64,000 nt of DNA from UBA1206 sp050953105 (GTDB lineage: Bacteria > Bacillota > Clostridia > Oscillospirales > CAG-382), in the NCBI GenBank assembly GCA_050953105.1, contig JBMNMA010000007.1, positions 62,001 through 126,000 of the forward strand, read 5' to 3'. This document shows positions 27,167-35,108 of this stretch, one piece after another; position 1 is the first letter of the stretch, and each line of letters begins with the position of its first letter. Under the pieces are notes generated by a model that was not told the origin of the DNA, ran no database searches, and worked only from the letters and a program-made list of their open reading frames with translations. The position numbers and the translations under genes were made by a program.

Positions 27167-28384
27167 ATGGATATCAAAGAAAGATTTATAAATTATGCCA
27201 TTCTTCCCACCAATTCCGACGAACATTCCGACACCACACCCTCCACATCCAAGCAGTTGGTGCTGTGCGAGCTTTTGGCAAGCGAGCTTAAAGAAGCCGG
27301 CCTTTCGGACGTCCGCCACTCCGGCAACGGCTATGTGTATGCCAAGCTCCCTGCCAATACAAATAAAAAGGTTCCCAAAATAGGCTTTATCGCCCATGTT
27401 GACACATCACCGGATATGTCCGACAAAAATATATCCCCCAGGGTCATTAAATATACCGGCGGCGATATAGTTTTAAACGAGGAACTGGGTATTGTTATGA
27501 AACTTTCCGAATACCCCAGCCTTAATAAATATATCGGCGAGGATATGATTGTTACCGACGGCACAACGCTGCTTGGCGCAGACGATAAAGCGGGGGTTGC
27601 CGAAATTATGGATATGGTTATCCGCCTTAAGGAAAGCGGCCAGGAGCACGGGGATGTTCTTATCGGCTTTACGCCTGATGAAGAAATCGGCCGGGGTGCG
27701 GATAAATTTGATGTTCCCGGTTTCGGCGCCGATTATGCCTACACCGTAGACGGCGGCGAGCTGGGTGAGATTGAATACGAAAACTTCAATGCCGCCTCGG
27801 CGGTTATAACCATAACCGGCAACTCCATTCATCCGGGCACGGCCAAAAACAAAATGATAAACGCCAACCTTATCGCCTTTGAGCTAAACTCCCTCCTGCC
27901 CGCCTGGGAGCGTCCCGAGCACACAGATAACTATGAGGGATTTTTCCACCTTAACAATCTTGAAGGCAGCGTTGAAAAGGCCAAAATGAAGTATATCATC
28001 CGTGACCACGACAGGATTAAATTCGAGGACAAAAAGGCAAAAATGACGGCAGCCTGCGACTTTATCAACCAAAAATACGGCAGAAATATAGTCGAATGCA
28101 AAATCACCGACAGCTACTACAATATGCGGGAGATTATCGAAAACAATTACTATATAATAGACCGTCTGGTCAAAGCCATGGAGGACGAAGGGGTTAAGCC
28201 CATAATAAAGCCCATCCGTGGCGGCACCGACGGCGCAAGGCTGTCGTTTATGGGCCTGCCCTGCCCCAACATTTCCACCGGCGGCGAAAACTTCCACGGC
28301 AAATACGAATTTATAACCGTTCAAAGGCTTAAAAAGGTGTCGGATATTTTGTTTAGAATTTGCACAAATGCGGTAAAGGATTAA
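27167..28384 (+). CDS. pepT: Peptidase T (tripeptide aminopeptidase)
   Basis: 405 residues, an M20 zinc peptidase that removes the N-terminal residue of tripeptides. Metal and catalytic residues lie in FIAHVDTSPD, LLGADDKAGVAEI, FTPDEEIGRGAD and the C-terminal ISTGGENFHGKYEF. The frame is open upstream to 27086, but AAGGAGA precedes ATG 27167, which matches the known length. It is cytosolic, with no neighbouring peptide transporter. Confidence 0.94.
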   Translation: MDIKERFINYAILPTNSDEHSDTTPSTSKQLVLCELLASELKEAGLSDVRHSGNGYVYAKLPANTNKKVPKIGFIAHVDTSPDMSDKNISPRVIKYTGGDIVLNEELGIVMKLSEYPSLNKYIGEDMIVTDGTTLLGADDKAGVAEIMDMVIRLKESGQEHGDVLIGFTPDEEIGRGADKFDVPGFGADYAYTVDGGELGEIEYENFNAASAVITITGNSIHPGTAKNKMINANLIAFELNSLLPAWERPEHTDNYEGFFHLNNLEGSVEKAKMKYIIRDHDRIKFEDKKAKMTAACDFINQKYGRNIVECKITDSYYNMREIIENNYYIIDRLVKAMEDEGVKPIIKPIRGGTDGARLSFMGLPCPNISTGGENFHGKYEFITVQRLKKVSDILFRICTNAVKD

Positions 28385-28498
28385 AAGGGAAGTAATAACT
28401 TTTGTATTTTTGTTCCCGTGAATAAATGGAACATAAAACCTAATCCCACCCGACAAAAACCGCCTGTTTTTATTTTACACCGTTATATTTTTAACAGA

Positions 28499-29197
28499 TT
28501 AATTTTCTGATAAAACGCCTTTGCCCTGCTTTGACCACCGTTTTTTGGGGTAAATAACCAAATAGGTAAGCAGTGAATAGGGCAATACAAACACCAGGGC
28601 AAGGAAAACGTCTAAAATGGAATGCTGCTTTATTAACACCGTGGAGGCGGAAACCAACACAGTATATATAACCGCTGCTACCTTCCACCATGTTTTGCCC
28701 CTCATACAGTCGGCCATTATAAGGGCAACCGTTATATTAACCGCCACAAGGACGTGCATGGAGGGGAAAATCACCGCCGGGTTGTCAACTTCCCAAAGAT
28801 AAAGCACTAATTTGGTGAAAATATTGTCGTTCATGGTAGCAATATCCGGGCGAAGCAAATGCCAGCTTGGATATACGGTGCATATAATCATGCTCCCGAA
28901 CATGCCCAGATAAACCATTGACGACAAATGGATAAAGTCCTTTTTCGACTTTGCCAATGTATAGAATGTGGCTACGGCGATATACAGATACCACAGCACA
29001 TAGGGAATGATAAAATATTCGCAAAAGGGTATTTTGTCGTCAAGGGCGGAATAAATGATATGACTTGTTTCGGCAGTCTGGGACTGGTTTAAAATGCCGT
29101 ACCATATCCACTCCACCGGCCACGCCAAAAGAAGAAGACTGTAAGGCCTTGCCTTTAAAAATTCTATTAATTTACCCGTAAGCATGAATTTTTTCAT
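28499..29197 (-). CDS. PAP2-superfamily membrane protein
   Basis: 232 residues with about six hydrophobic helices. The phosphatase signature is partly clear: FPSMHVLVAVN (domain 2, SxxxH type) and LIKQHSILDVFLAL (domain 3, HxxxxD). Domain 1 (KxxxxxxRP) is not obvious. It is likely a lipid phosphatase or phospholipid-head-group enzyme acting at the outer face of the membrane. The ribosome site before the first ATG is weak; Met5 is an alternative start. Confidence 0.82.
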   Translation of the reverse strand: MKKFMLTGKLIEFLKARPYSLLLLAWPVEWIWYGILNQSQTAETSHIIYSALDDKIPFCEYFIIPYVLWYLYIAVATFYTLAKSKKDFIHLSSMVYLGMFGSMIICTVYPSWHLLRPDIATMNDNIFTKLVLYLWEVDNPAVIFPSMHVLVAVNITVALIMADCMRGKTWWKVAAVIYTVLVSASTVLIKQHSILDVFLALVFVLPYSLLTYLVIYPKKRWSKQGKGVLSEN

Positions 29198-29296
29198 CCA
29201 GTAATACCGCCGTATATAAATATATGCCCGCCCTAAGGCATAGCGGAATTATTATATCATCATATTAAGTCTTTTTCAACTGTTTTTTGCCAACAA

Positions 29297-29320
29297 AAAA
29301 CGGGCCATACGGCCCGTTTT
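29297..29320 (-). terminator. Terminator of the serpin gene
   Basis: AAAACGGGCC, loop of four, GGCCCGTTTT (29297-29320). On the minus strand it is followed by a T-run. Confidence 0.88.
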
Positions 29321-29333
29321 GTTGTGGAAATTT

Positions 29334-30776
29334 TTAACCTATATTTGCAAGTATGCCTATAAACACGGGAAGGCCGGTGGCGTTATCCACGATGGCATAT
29401 ACGAAGGGGCGGTTGAAATCCATTATCGGTTTTGCGGATCCACTCACCATTTCCACTATGGTGGCGGCGGAGGCCTTTGTTCCTTTCCGGGTTACCGAAA
29501 TAACTGCATCCTGTTTTATATTACCAATGCGTATATGACCCATTGCTGCGCCGAGCTTTGTAAAATCGGCTCTCCCATCAAAGGCGATATCCATACCGAG
29601 GTTTTCAAGGACTTCCTTAAGGTTATGGGAGGAGGAAATATCAAATTCCGGCATGCATATATCAACGGTATTGTTGGCGTTCAGGGCGTTTTTAACTGCA
29701 TTGGTAAAGTCACTGCCGTCAATTCCGGCAAAGAATTCATACACATCTGTTCCTTCCTCCGGCAGAATTGCCGCAAAGGAAAAGTTGGAATCTTTATAGG
29801 GCATAAGCACGCCCTTGCCTCCGTTTAGGTCAAATGTTTTTCCCAAATAGGTTGAATACACAAACTGGGTTACCTTTGAGGTTGTTCCGTCATGATTTGT
29901 AAAGTTTACGCTGTCAATTGTTGCCTTAACAGCCTTTTGGGGCCATTCCGCCTCAAAGGCTATGGTGTTAATAAGGAACATGATATGATCGCTGTTGATT
30001 TCCTTTAACATATCTTTTATAAGACCGTTGGTGTTGTCCTCAATCCATGTGTTTATGGCATCCAAAGTTGAGGGATTGTTGAAATCGGCATTAAACACTC
30101 CGGCTTTATAGTAGGTGGCGTTGGTTTTTAAAAAATCGTCATAAACCTTAACTCTGCCTTCGCCTATCCACAGGGAGTTGGCTAATTTAAGGTTGTTACC
30201 GGCCAGAACGTCGGCATAAGCGGCCATAAAGGAGTTGAGGGAGCCGATAGATTTACCTCCGGCAAGCACTTTTTCCATTGCCAGAAGGGTGTCTTTGTCT
30301 GCGCCGTTAGCGGTCATGGCAAGGGCAAAATGAGCAGATGACGGTGAAAATACCATGTTTTTGCCCTGTTCTGCTACTGCTTTGGCAAATTCAAAATAAA
30401 ATTTAGCTGTTGATTCTAAAAGCTCATCGTCAAGGTTTGCGTCTGCCTTTTCGCCTGTTACTCCTGCCATAAGGTCGGTTATTCCGGCAGGCAGGGGAGT
30501 GGTCTGGCTTGTATCTCCACCGGGATATGAGGTTTCGTCCCCGGGGACCGAATTTTCCCCGTCAGGCTTTGAGCTGTCGCCGGAATGGTGTGATGAATCA
30601 TCAACATCATCCGGTATATGGGGTATGGCAAAGTTATAGGTAAGAATGCCTGTAATAAGGGCAATGCACAGGAAACAGGCAGTAGCCGTCAATGTCTTAC
30701 GCCATAACTTGCTTTTACGTTTCTTTTCTGCGGCTTTTTGGTAAACTTCGTTTGTAAAGTCGTAAATGTTTTTCAT
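29334..30776 (-). CDS. Membrane-tethered serpin with anti-sigma-like N-terminus
   Basis: 480 residues: about 28 charged cytoplasmic residues, one membrane helix (about 29-49), an Asp/Ser/Gly linker (about 52-95), then a complete serpin domain. Serpin landmarks are FSPSSAHFALAMTANGA, FLINTIAFEAEWP and a C-terminal RPFVYAIVDNATGLPVFIG. The reactive loop has an inhibitory hinge GTKASAAT (432-439). Counting as in alpha-1-antitrypsin, P1-P1' is Gly446-Ser447, with the same loop length to the RPF motif. The gene is 14 bases after an ECF sigma gene with GGAGG at its start. The topology of a sigma-factor receptor joined to a protease inhibitor suggests that protease contact is sensed; this link is inference. 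Known serpins of Eubacterium siraeum inhibit host proteases. Confidence 0.9.
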   Translation of the reverse strand: MKNIYDFTNEVYQKAAEKKRKSKLWRKTLTATACFLCIALITGILTYNFAIPHIPDDVDDSSHHSGDSSKPDGENSVPGDETSYPGGDTSQTTPLPAGITDLMAGVTGEKADANLDDELLESTAKFYFEFAKAVAEQGKNMVFSPSSAHFALAMTANGADKDTLLAMEKVLAGGKSIGSLNSFMAAYADVLAGNNLKLANSLWIGEGRVKVYDDFLKTNATYYKAGVFNADFNNPSTLDAINTWIEDNTNGLIKDMLKEINSDHIMFLINTIAFEAEWPQKAVKATIDSVNFTNHDGTTSKVTQFVYSTYLGKTFDLNGGKGVLMPYKDSNFSFAAILPEEGTDVYEFFAGIDGSDFTNAVKNALNANNTVDICMPEFDISSSHNLKEVLENLGMDIAFDGRADFTKLGAAMGHIRIGNIKQDAVISVTRKGTKASAATIVEMVSGSAKPIMDFNRPFVYAIVDNATGLPVFIGILANIG

Positions 30777-30790
30777 TGTATAACCTCCTT

Positions 30791-31372
30791 TTACGGTTTC
30801 ATCAATAAGTCGCTTGTGTTTATAAATTCACTCATACCGACACCGTAATTTTTTTCGTATATCTGCCTTAACGCTATCTTTCCCCGGTAAAGGCAGTTTT
30901 CGGTGGACTTTTTGCTTTTACCCATAACTTTTGCCGCTTCATCAACCGACAGATTTTCAAAATACACCAGGTGAAGCACCTGACTGTAGGTTTCGTTAAT
31001 TTCATTAAGTGCTTTTTTCAGCATTTGCTTTTCCTCGTTATTTAGAACGGTAGCCTCCGGGGAGGGGAGGGTGGCGGCAGTTAAGGTGTATTCCTCTTTC
31101 TTTTTTTGCCTGGCTCTTTTCCTGACAATATCCACAGCCTTATGCCTGCCTATGGAAAAAATATAGCTTTTCAGCGACGAACGGAAGGAATAACGGCGGC
31201 TGTGGACAAGCAGCTCCACAAAGGCGTCGGCGGCGGCGTCCTGAGCGTCGTCATAATTTTGGGTTATTCCGTATAAAAAATACACAAGCCCGTCATGGTA
31301 AAGCCGTATAATTTCATCAAAGGCCTTTTTATCCCCGTCAAGAAATTTACGATATAACTCCTCGCCTGTCAT
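30791..31372 (-). CDS. ECF-type RNA polymerase sigma factor paired with the serpin
   Basis: 193 residues. Region 2 is in LYHDGLVYFLYGITQNYDDAQDAAADAFVELL, region 4 in HLVYFENLSVDEAAKVMGKSKKSTENCLYRG. GAGGAGG stands before ATG 31372, so the ten residues upstream in the open frame are not used. It is followed at 14 bases by the serpin gene on the same strand, the usual order sigma then membrane partner. A cognate promoter was not identified. Confidence 0.9.
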   Translation of the reverse strand: MTGEELYRKFLDGDKKAFDEIIRLYHDGLVYFLYGITQNYDDAQDAAADAFVELLVHSRRYSFRSSLKSYIFSIGRHKAVDIVRKRARQKKKEEYTLTAATLPSPEATVLNNEEKQMLKKALNEINETYSQVLHLVYFENLSVDEAAKVMGKSKKSTENCLYRGKIALRQIYEKNYGVGMSEFINTSDLLMKP

Positions 31373-31423
31373 ATTGAACCTCCTCGCCTTTATTAGTCGC
31401 ACAAAAGCTAAAAAACACTTATT

Positions 31424-31450
31424 AAAAAATCCGGCTTTCGCCGTATTTTA
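31424..31450 (-). terminator. Terminator of galE
   Basis: On the minus strand AAAAT-a-CGGC, loop GAAA, GCCG-g-ATTTT followed by T residues (31449-31426), directly after the galE stop. Confidence 0.7.
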
Positions 31451-31451
31451 A

Positions 31452-32441
31452 TTAATTTCTTTTAGCAAAATTCCATGCGTCGCGGCACATTTCCTCAATG
31501 CCCCGCTTAGCCTTAAAGCCTATCTCCTTTTCGGCCTTTGTGCAGTCGGAATAACAGGCAGCCACGTCTCCGGGACGCCTTGCGGTAAATTTATAAGGCA
31601 CTTTAACGCCGTTTATCCGCTCAAAGGTGTTTATAATCTCAAGCACCGAGTAGCCGTTTCCGGTGCCTAAGTTGTAGGCGTAAACCCCCGGCTTGCCGGC
31701 ATTTTTCAGGGCAAGGATATGGCCGTCGGCAAGGTCGCAGACATGAATATAGTCCCGCACGCCGGTGCCGTCCGGAGTGGGGTAGTCGTTGCCGAATACG
31801 GACAACACCATATCGCCCTTAGCTGCCTTGATTACAAGGGGAAGAAGATTGTTGGGTATGCCGTTGGGATCTTCACCGATAAGCCCCGAGGGGTGTGCCC
31901 CAATGGGGTTGAAATAGCGAAGGAGGGTTACCGAAAAATCCTTGTTGGCAAACTGAAAATCGGTAAGTATGCGTTCTATCATAAGTTTCGTGGCACCGTA
32001 AGGGTTGGTGGCAGAAAGGGGAAAATCCTCGGTTATGGGCAGGGACTTGGGATCGCCGTAAACGGTGGCAGAGGAGGAGAATATAAAGTTCCTGCAGCCG
32101 TGCTCCTTCATGCACTCGAGGAGGGATATGGTTGACATAATGTTGTTTTTGTAATATTCAAGGGGTAAAGATACCGATTCGCCGACTGCCTTTAAACCCG
32201 CAAAATGGATAACCGCATCAAATTTATGTTCGGCAAACACTATGTCAAGCTTTGCCTTGTCGGCCACGTCGATTTCGTAAAATACCGGCTTTACCCCGGT
32301 AATGGTGTGAATTATATCGATAACGCTTTTTTTGGAATTGGACAGGTTGTCGGCTATAACCACCTCGTCGCCTTTGCCTATAAGCTCGACTGCGGTATGG
32401 GAGCCGATATAACCCGTGCCTCCGGTAACAAGTATTTTCAT
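31452..32441 (-). CDS. galE: UDP-glucose 4-epimerase
   Basis: 329 residues, an extended short-chain dehydrogenase. The NAD site is GGTGYIGSHTAVELI at the N-terminus, the catalytic YxxxK is in NPYGATKLMIE (about 145-155), and SSSATVYGD precedes it. It interconverts UDP-glucose and UDP-galactose. The frame is open to 32513, but AGGAAAGGA lies upstream of ATG 32441 and the protein then starts MKILVTGGTGYIG as usual. A single gene without gal neighbours, probably for surface polymer precursors. Confidence 0.93.
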   Translation of the reverse strand: MKILVTGGTGYIGSHTAVELIGKGDEVVIADNLSNSKKSVIDIIHTITGVKPVFYEIDVADKAKLDIVFAEHKFDAVIHFAGLKAVGESVSLPLEYYKNNIMSTISLLECMKEHGCRNFIFSSSATVYGDPKSLPITEDFPLSATNPYGATKLMIERILTDFQFANKDFSVTLLRYFNPIGAHPSGLIGEDPNGIPNNLLPLVIKAAKGDMVLSVFGNDYPTPDGTGVRDYIHVCDLADGHILALKNAGKPGVYAYNLGTGNGYSVLEIINTFERINGVKVPYKFTARRPGDVAACYSDCTKAEKEIGFKAKRGIEEMCRDAWNFAKRN

Positions 32442-32582
32442 ATATGTCATTCCTTTCCTATAAATTAAACACTTTGCAAGGGTAATGATAGCACACTCAA
32501 AACCATAATTCAATAGTGATTTTTGTTATTTTTTCCGCTTATTGTTCATATATTGGACATGTAGGACAAGGAGGGGAGAATC

Positions 32583-32840
32583 ATTAACGAAAATGAAGAC
32601 AGGGCGGTGCGTATTGCCGTCTTTATGCTTGAAAACAACTCCACCGTCCGGAAAGCGGCAAGTGTGTTCGGGGTGTCAAAGTCCACCGTTCACAAGGACA
32701 TAACCACAAGGCTTCAAATCCTCGACAAGCCCCTTTACCGGCAGATTGTTGAACTGATGGAAATAAACAAAAAGGAGCGACATATACGTGGAGGACTGGC
32801 CACAAGGCTTAAATATATCCGTGATAAAGAAAAAGTATAA
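32583..32840 (+). CDS. spoIIID: Sporulation transcription factor SpoIIID, apparent ATT start
   Basis: 85 residues from the proposed start. The helix-turn-helix VRKAASVFGVSKSTVHKDIT and the basic tail RHIRGGLATRLKYIRDKEK match SpoIIID, the mother-cell DNA-binding switch protein. The first conventional codon is GTG 32607, which has no ribosome site and removes the first eight residues of the family alignment. AAGGAGG (32568-32574) is eight bases before ATT 32583, and translation from there gives NENEDRAVRIA, which aligns with the known N-terminus. A stop at 32562 blocks anything longer. A SigE-like -10 (CATATATT, 32547-32554) lies upstream. ATT is rare as a start. Confidence 0.85.
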   Translation: MNENEDRAVRIAVFMLENNSTVRKAASVFGVSKSTVHKDITTRLQILDKPLYRQIVELMEINKKERHIRGGLATRLKYIRDKEKV

Positions 32841-32871
32841 ATAAATGATATTGGTATAAAAAAGAAAAAGA

Positions 32872-32900
32872 TTGACAAATAAGGTATTATACTGTAATAT
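32872..32900 (+). promoter_or_regulatory. Promoter of the ribokinase gene
   Basis: TTGACA (32872-32877), 17-base spacer, TAATAT (32895-32900). It leaves a leader of about 110 bases in which AACCAAGGTTTT (about 32922) could pair imperfectly with AAAACTTTGGGGTT (about 32946). Confidence 0.65.
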
Positions 32901-33020
32901 AAATCATGACTGAAAATGTATAACCAAGGTTTTAAGCATACGGCAAAACTTTGGGGTTGTTACGGAAAACAGCAATAAAAACACAGGGACAAACGGTATT
33001 AAAGTATCGGAGGTATAAAA

Positions 33021-33956
33021 ATGGCAAAGCGTATTCTGGTTATCGGATCGGCTAACATTGATTTTGTGCTGACCACTCCTGCCGTCCCCGCCGCGGGGCA
33101 GACCCTGCTTGCCGACGGCAACTATACCTACATACCCGGCGGCAAAGGGGCAAATGCCGCAATAACCGCATCCCGCCTGGGCGGTGAGGTCATATTTTGC
33201 ACCCGCATAGGTGACGACGCCTACGGCGACCGCCTTGCCCGGATATATGCCGAAAACAATATCGACCGCCGCTTTGTCAAGGTTGATCCGCTGGAGCAGA
33301 CGGGGCTTGCCGTGGTTATGGTTGAACCCGACGGGACAAACCGCATCATAGTTTATCCCGGCGCAAACAAAAACATAGGCGAATCCGACATTGAGTCCGC
33401 CTTCCTTACATACCCCGACATAGTTCTTGCCAACCTTGAAATTTCCCCCCTTTCGGTGGAATACCTTTCCCGCATTGCGGCCAAGAACAACCTGCCGCTG
33501 GTGCTTGACTGCGGAGGAGTCGGCCCCGACTTTTCACTTTCCAGCGTTAAAAAGATTGAAATCTTGTCCCCCAACGAAAACGAGGCGGAATACCTTACCG
33601 GCATACGCCCCGACTCCCTTGACAACTGCCTTAAAACCTGCATTAAGCTGTGCAACACCACCGACATTAAATATGTGGTGCTAAAGCTTGGCTCAAGGGG
33701 TTCGTATATTTACGACGGTAAATACTGCGACATCTGCGGCCCCTATCAGGTGGACGCCGTTGACACCACCGCCGCCGGTGATGCCTTCACCGCCGCCCTG
33801 GCGCTGGAATATATGAGAAACGGCGGGGATATCCATGCCGCCTGCAGGTATGCCAATGCCGCCGGCGCTCTGACTGTAACCAAACGGGGAGCGTTAAGCT
33901 CGCTGCCCACCGAAGAAGAGGTCAGAAAATTCATGGCGGAACACAAGCAAATATAA
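33021..33956 (+). CDS. rbsK: Ribokinase, PfkB family
   Basis: 311 residues. PfkB signatures are PGGKGANAAITASRLGG (about 39-55) and VDTTAAGDAFTAALALEY (about 249-266), with the catalytic aspartate in AAGDAF. LSPNENEAEYLTG is the usual ribokinase NEtE motif. It phosphorylates ribose to ribose 5-phosphate using ATP. GGAGG precedes the ATG. No rbs transporter is adjacent; it could serve the purine-nucleoside salvage genes at about 50 kb. Other PfkB sugar kinases are possible but fit less well. Confidence 0.88.
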   Translation: MAKRILVIGSANIDFVLTTPAVPAAGQTLLADGNYTYIPGGKGANAAITASRLGGEVIFCTRIGDDAYGDRLARIYAENNIDRRFVKVDPLEQTGLAVVMVEPDGTNRIIVYPGANKNIGESDIESAFLTYPDIVLANLEISPLSVEYLSRIAAKNNLPLVLDCGGVGPDFSLSSVKKIEILSPNENEAEYLTGIRPDSLDNCLKTCIKLCNTTDIKYVVLKLGSRGSYIYDGKYCDICGPYQVDAVDTTAAGDAFTAALALEYMRNGGDIHAACRYANAAGALTVTKRGALSSLPTEEEVRKFMAEHKQI

Positions 33957-33972
33957 ACTTGACAAACAATCA

Positions 33973-34007
33973 AAATCAGACGGCTGAAAAATCCGTCTGA
34001 TTTTTTA
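33973..34007 (+). terminator. Terminator of the ribokinase gene
   Basis: AAATCAGACGG (33973-33983), a nine-base loop, CCGTCTGATTT, then a T-run. Confidence 0.88.
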
Positions 34008-34042
34008 TTTTCGGTTAAAACCTGATTTTAAACACACAAATA

Positions 34043-34083
34043 TAAAAGCCGTTATACCCTGTCAGGCAGGCCATATAACGGCT
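34043..34083 (-). terminator. Terminator of the amidase gene
   Basis: On the minus strand AGCCGTTATA (34083-34074) and TATAACGGCT (34056-34047) flank a nested CCTG/CAGG hairpin, followed by TTTATATTT. Confidence 0.75.
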
Positions 34084-34101
34084 AGGAATGTGGCTTGGCC
34101 G

Positions 34102-34701
34102 TCAGCCCACGGCGGACGGCTGGCTTTGCAGCGGTTGGAGTCCGAAATAGTCAAGCAGTCCCTGATAAATGCCGTAGGCAAACTGGGGTTGATTATTCAT
34201 AAGCTTGTCGGCATCGCCGGGATTGGATATATACCCCAACTCAATTAACACCGCCGGCATATGTGTCGCACGCAGCACATAAAGTGAGGGCCGGGTGAAA
34301 ATGCCGTTTCGCTTTGTCCCCACAGCGGCAACGATTCCGTTCAAAATGCTTTCGGCAAGCCAGTTGGCCTGGGAACCGTAGCGGTAGATATACATTTCGG
34401 TGCCGTTAATGGCGGGGTTAAGGCTTAAGTTGGAGTGTATACTTATAAAGTAGTCGGCCGGCCAGCGGTTGGCCATTTCAACACGGGCAGATAGGCTTGA
34501 GGAATTGTCGGTGCCAAGCACCGTGTCTGCCGTCGGCCTTGACAGTCTTGCTTCGAAACGGCTGTCCCGGTCAAGTATTTCCTTTAAGTACACACCTACG
34601 TTATAGTTTATGTCCCCTTCGTATACATCCCCCGATATGGCTCCGGCGTTGGGGGATCCCGCCGGGTTGTGCCCCTGGTCGATAAATATCTTAATTGGCA
34701 T
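34102..34701 (-). CDS. N-acetylmuramoyl-L-alanine amidase (Amidase_3)
   Basis: 199 residues, a zinc amidase that cuts the bond between muramic acid and the stem peptide. Zinc ligands and catalytic Glu are seen at IDQGHNP (His11), VYEGDIN (Glu28), ISIHSNLS (about 88) and VLIELGYISN (about 150). There is no signal peptide or wall-binding domain, unlike most exported amidases; CwlD-type sporulation amidases do have a signal. An unconventional export route or mother-cell lysis role is possible. A monocistronic gene with its own terminator. Confidence 0.9.
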   Translation of the reverse strand: MPIKIFIDQGHNPAGSPNAGAISGDVYEGDINYNVGVYLKEILDRDSRFEARLSRPTADTVLGTDNSSSLSARVEMANRWPADYFISIHSNLSLNPAINGTEMYIYRYGSQANWLAESILNGIVAAVGTKRNGIFTRPSLYVLRATHMPAVLIELGYISNPGDADKLMNNQPQFAYGIYQGLLDYFGLQPLQSQPSAVG

Positions 34702-34995
34702 TAAACCACACCTTTTTAAATAGTATCGTTAGTATTATATGTGGTTTTGTCCTTTTTGCTAAAATAAAAGTATGTTGCCGGGAGTCGTTTTATGCAAATG
34801 TTAAGGCGTTTTTGGCATTTTATTGCTTTTTACAACAAACCCCCGTAAGGCGAAAATGCATAGCTATATGAAAAAAATTTCATTTACCGGGTAAATATAC
34901 GGGCTTGGCCGGCTTATACGGCAGGATTGGCTGGGCCGTCTTTCAAAAAAACAATATATATTAATAAATAATAACGAGTTTTAACAGATTGTTCA
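34702..34995. other. Intergenic region without a gene
   Basis: About 300 bases between divergent genes. A CATATAAT lies on the minus strand just upstream of the amidase gene (about 34736-34743), but no clear -35. G/C-rich patches at about 34910-34945 have partial self-complementarity. I recognise no riboswitch. Confidence 0.5.
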
Positions 34996-35024
34996 TTGAC
35001 TTATGCAATATGGGATTATATAAT
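34996..35024 (+). promoter_or_regulatory. SigA-type promoter of pckG
   Basis: TTGACT (34996-35001), 17-base spacer, TATAAT (35019-35024), followed by an A/T-rich leader of about 80 bases and AAGGAG. Confidence 0.85.
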
Positions 35025-35108
35025 GGTATGAAAATTATGGAACGTGTATTCTGTTTAAATTATAAATTATTATAAATAATAATTAAAAAAATATATAAGG
35101 AGAAAAAC

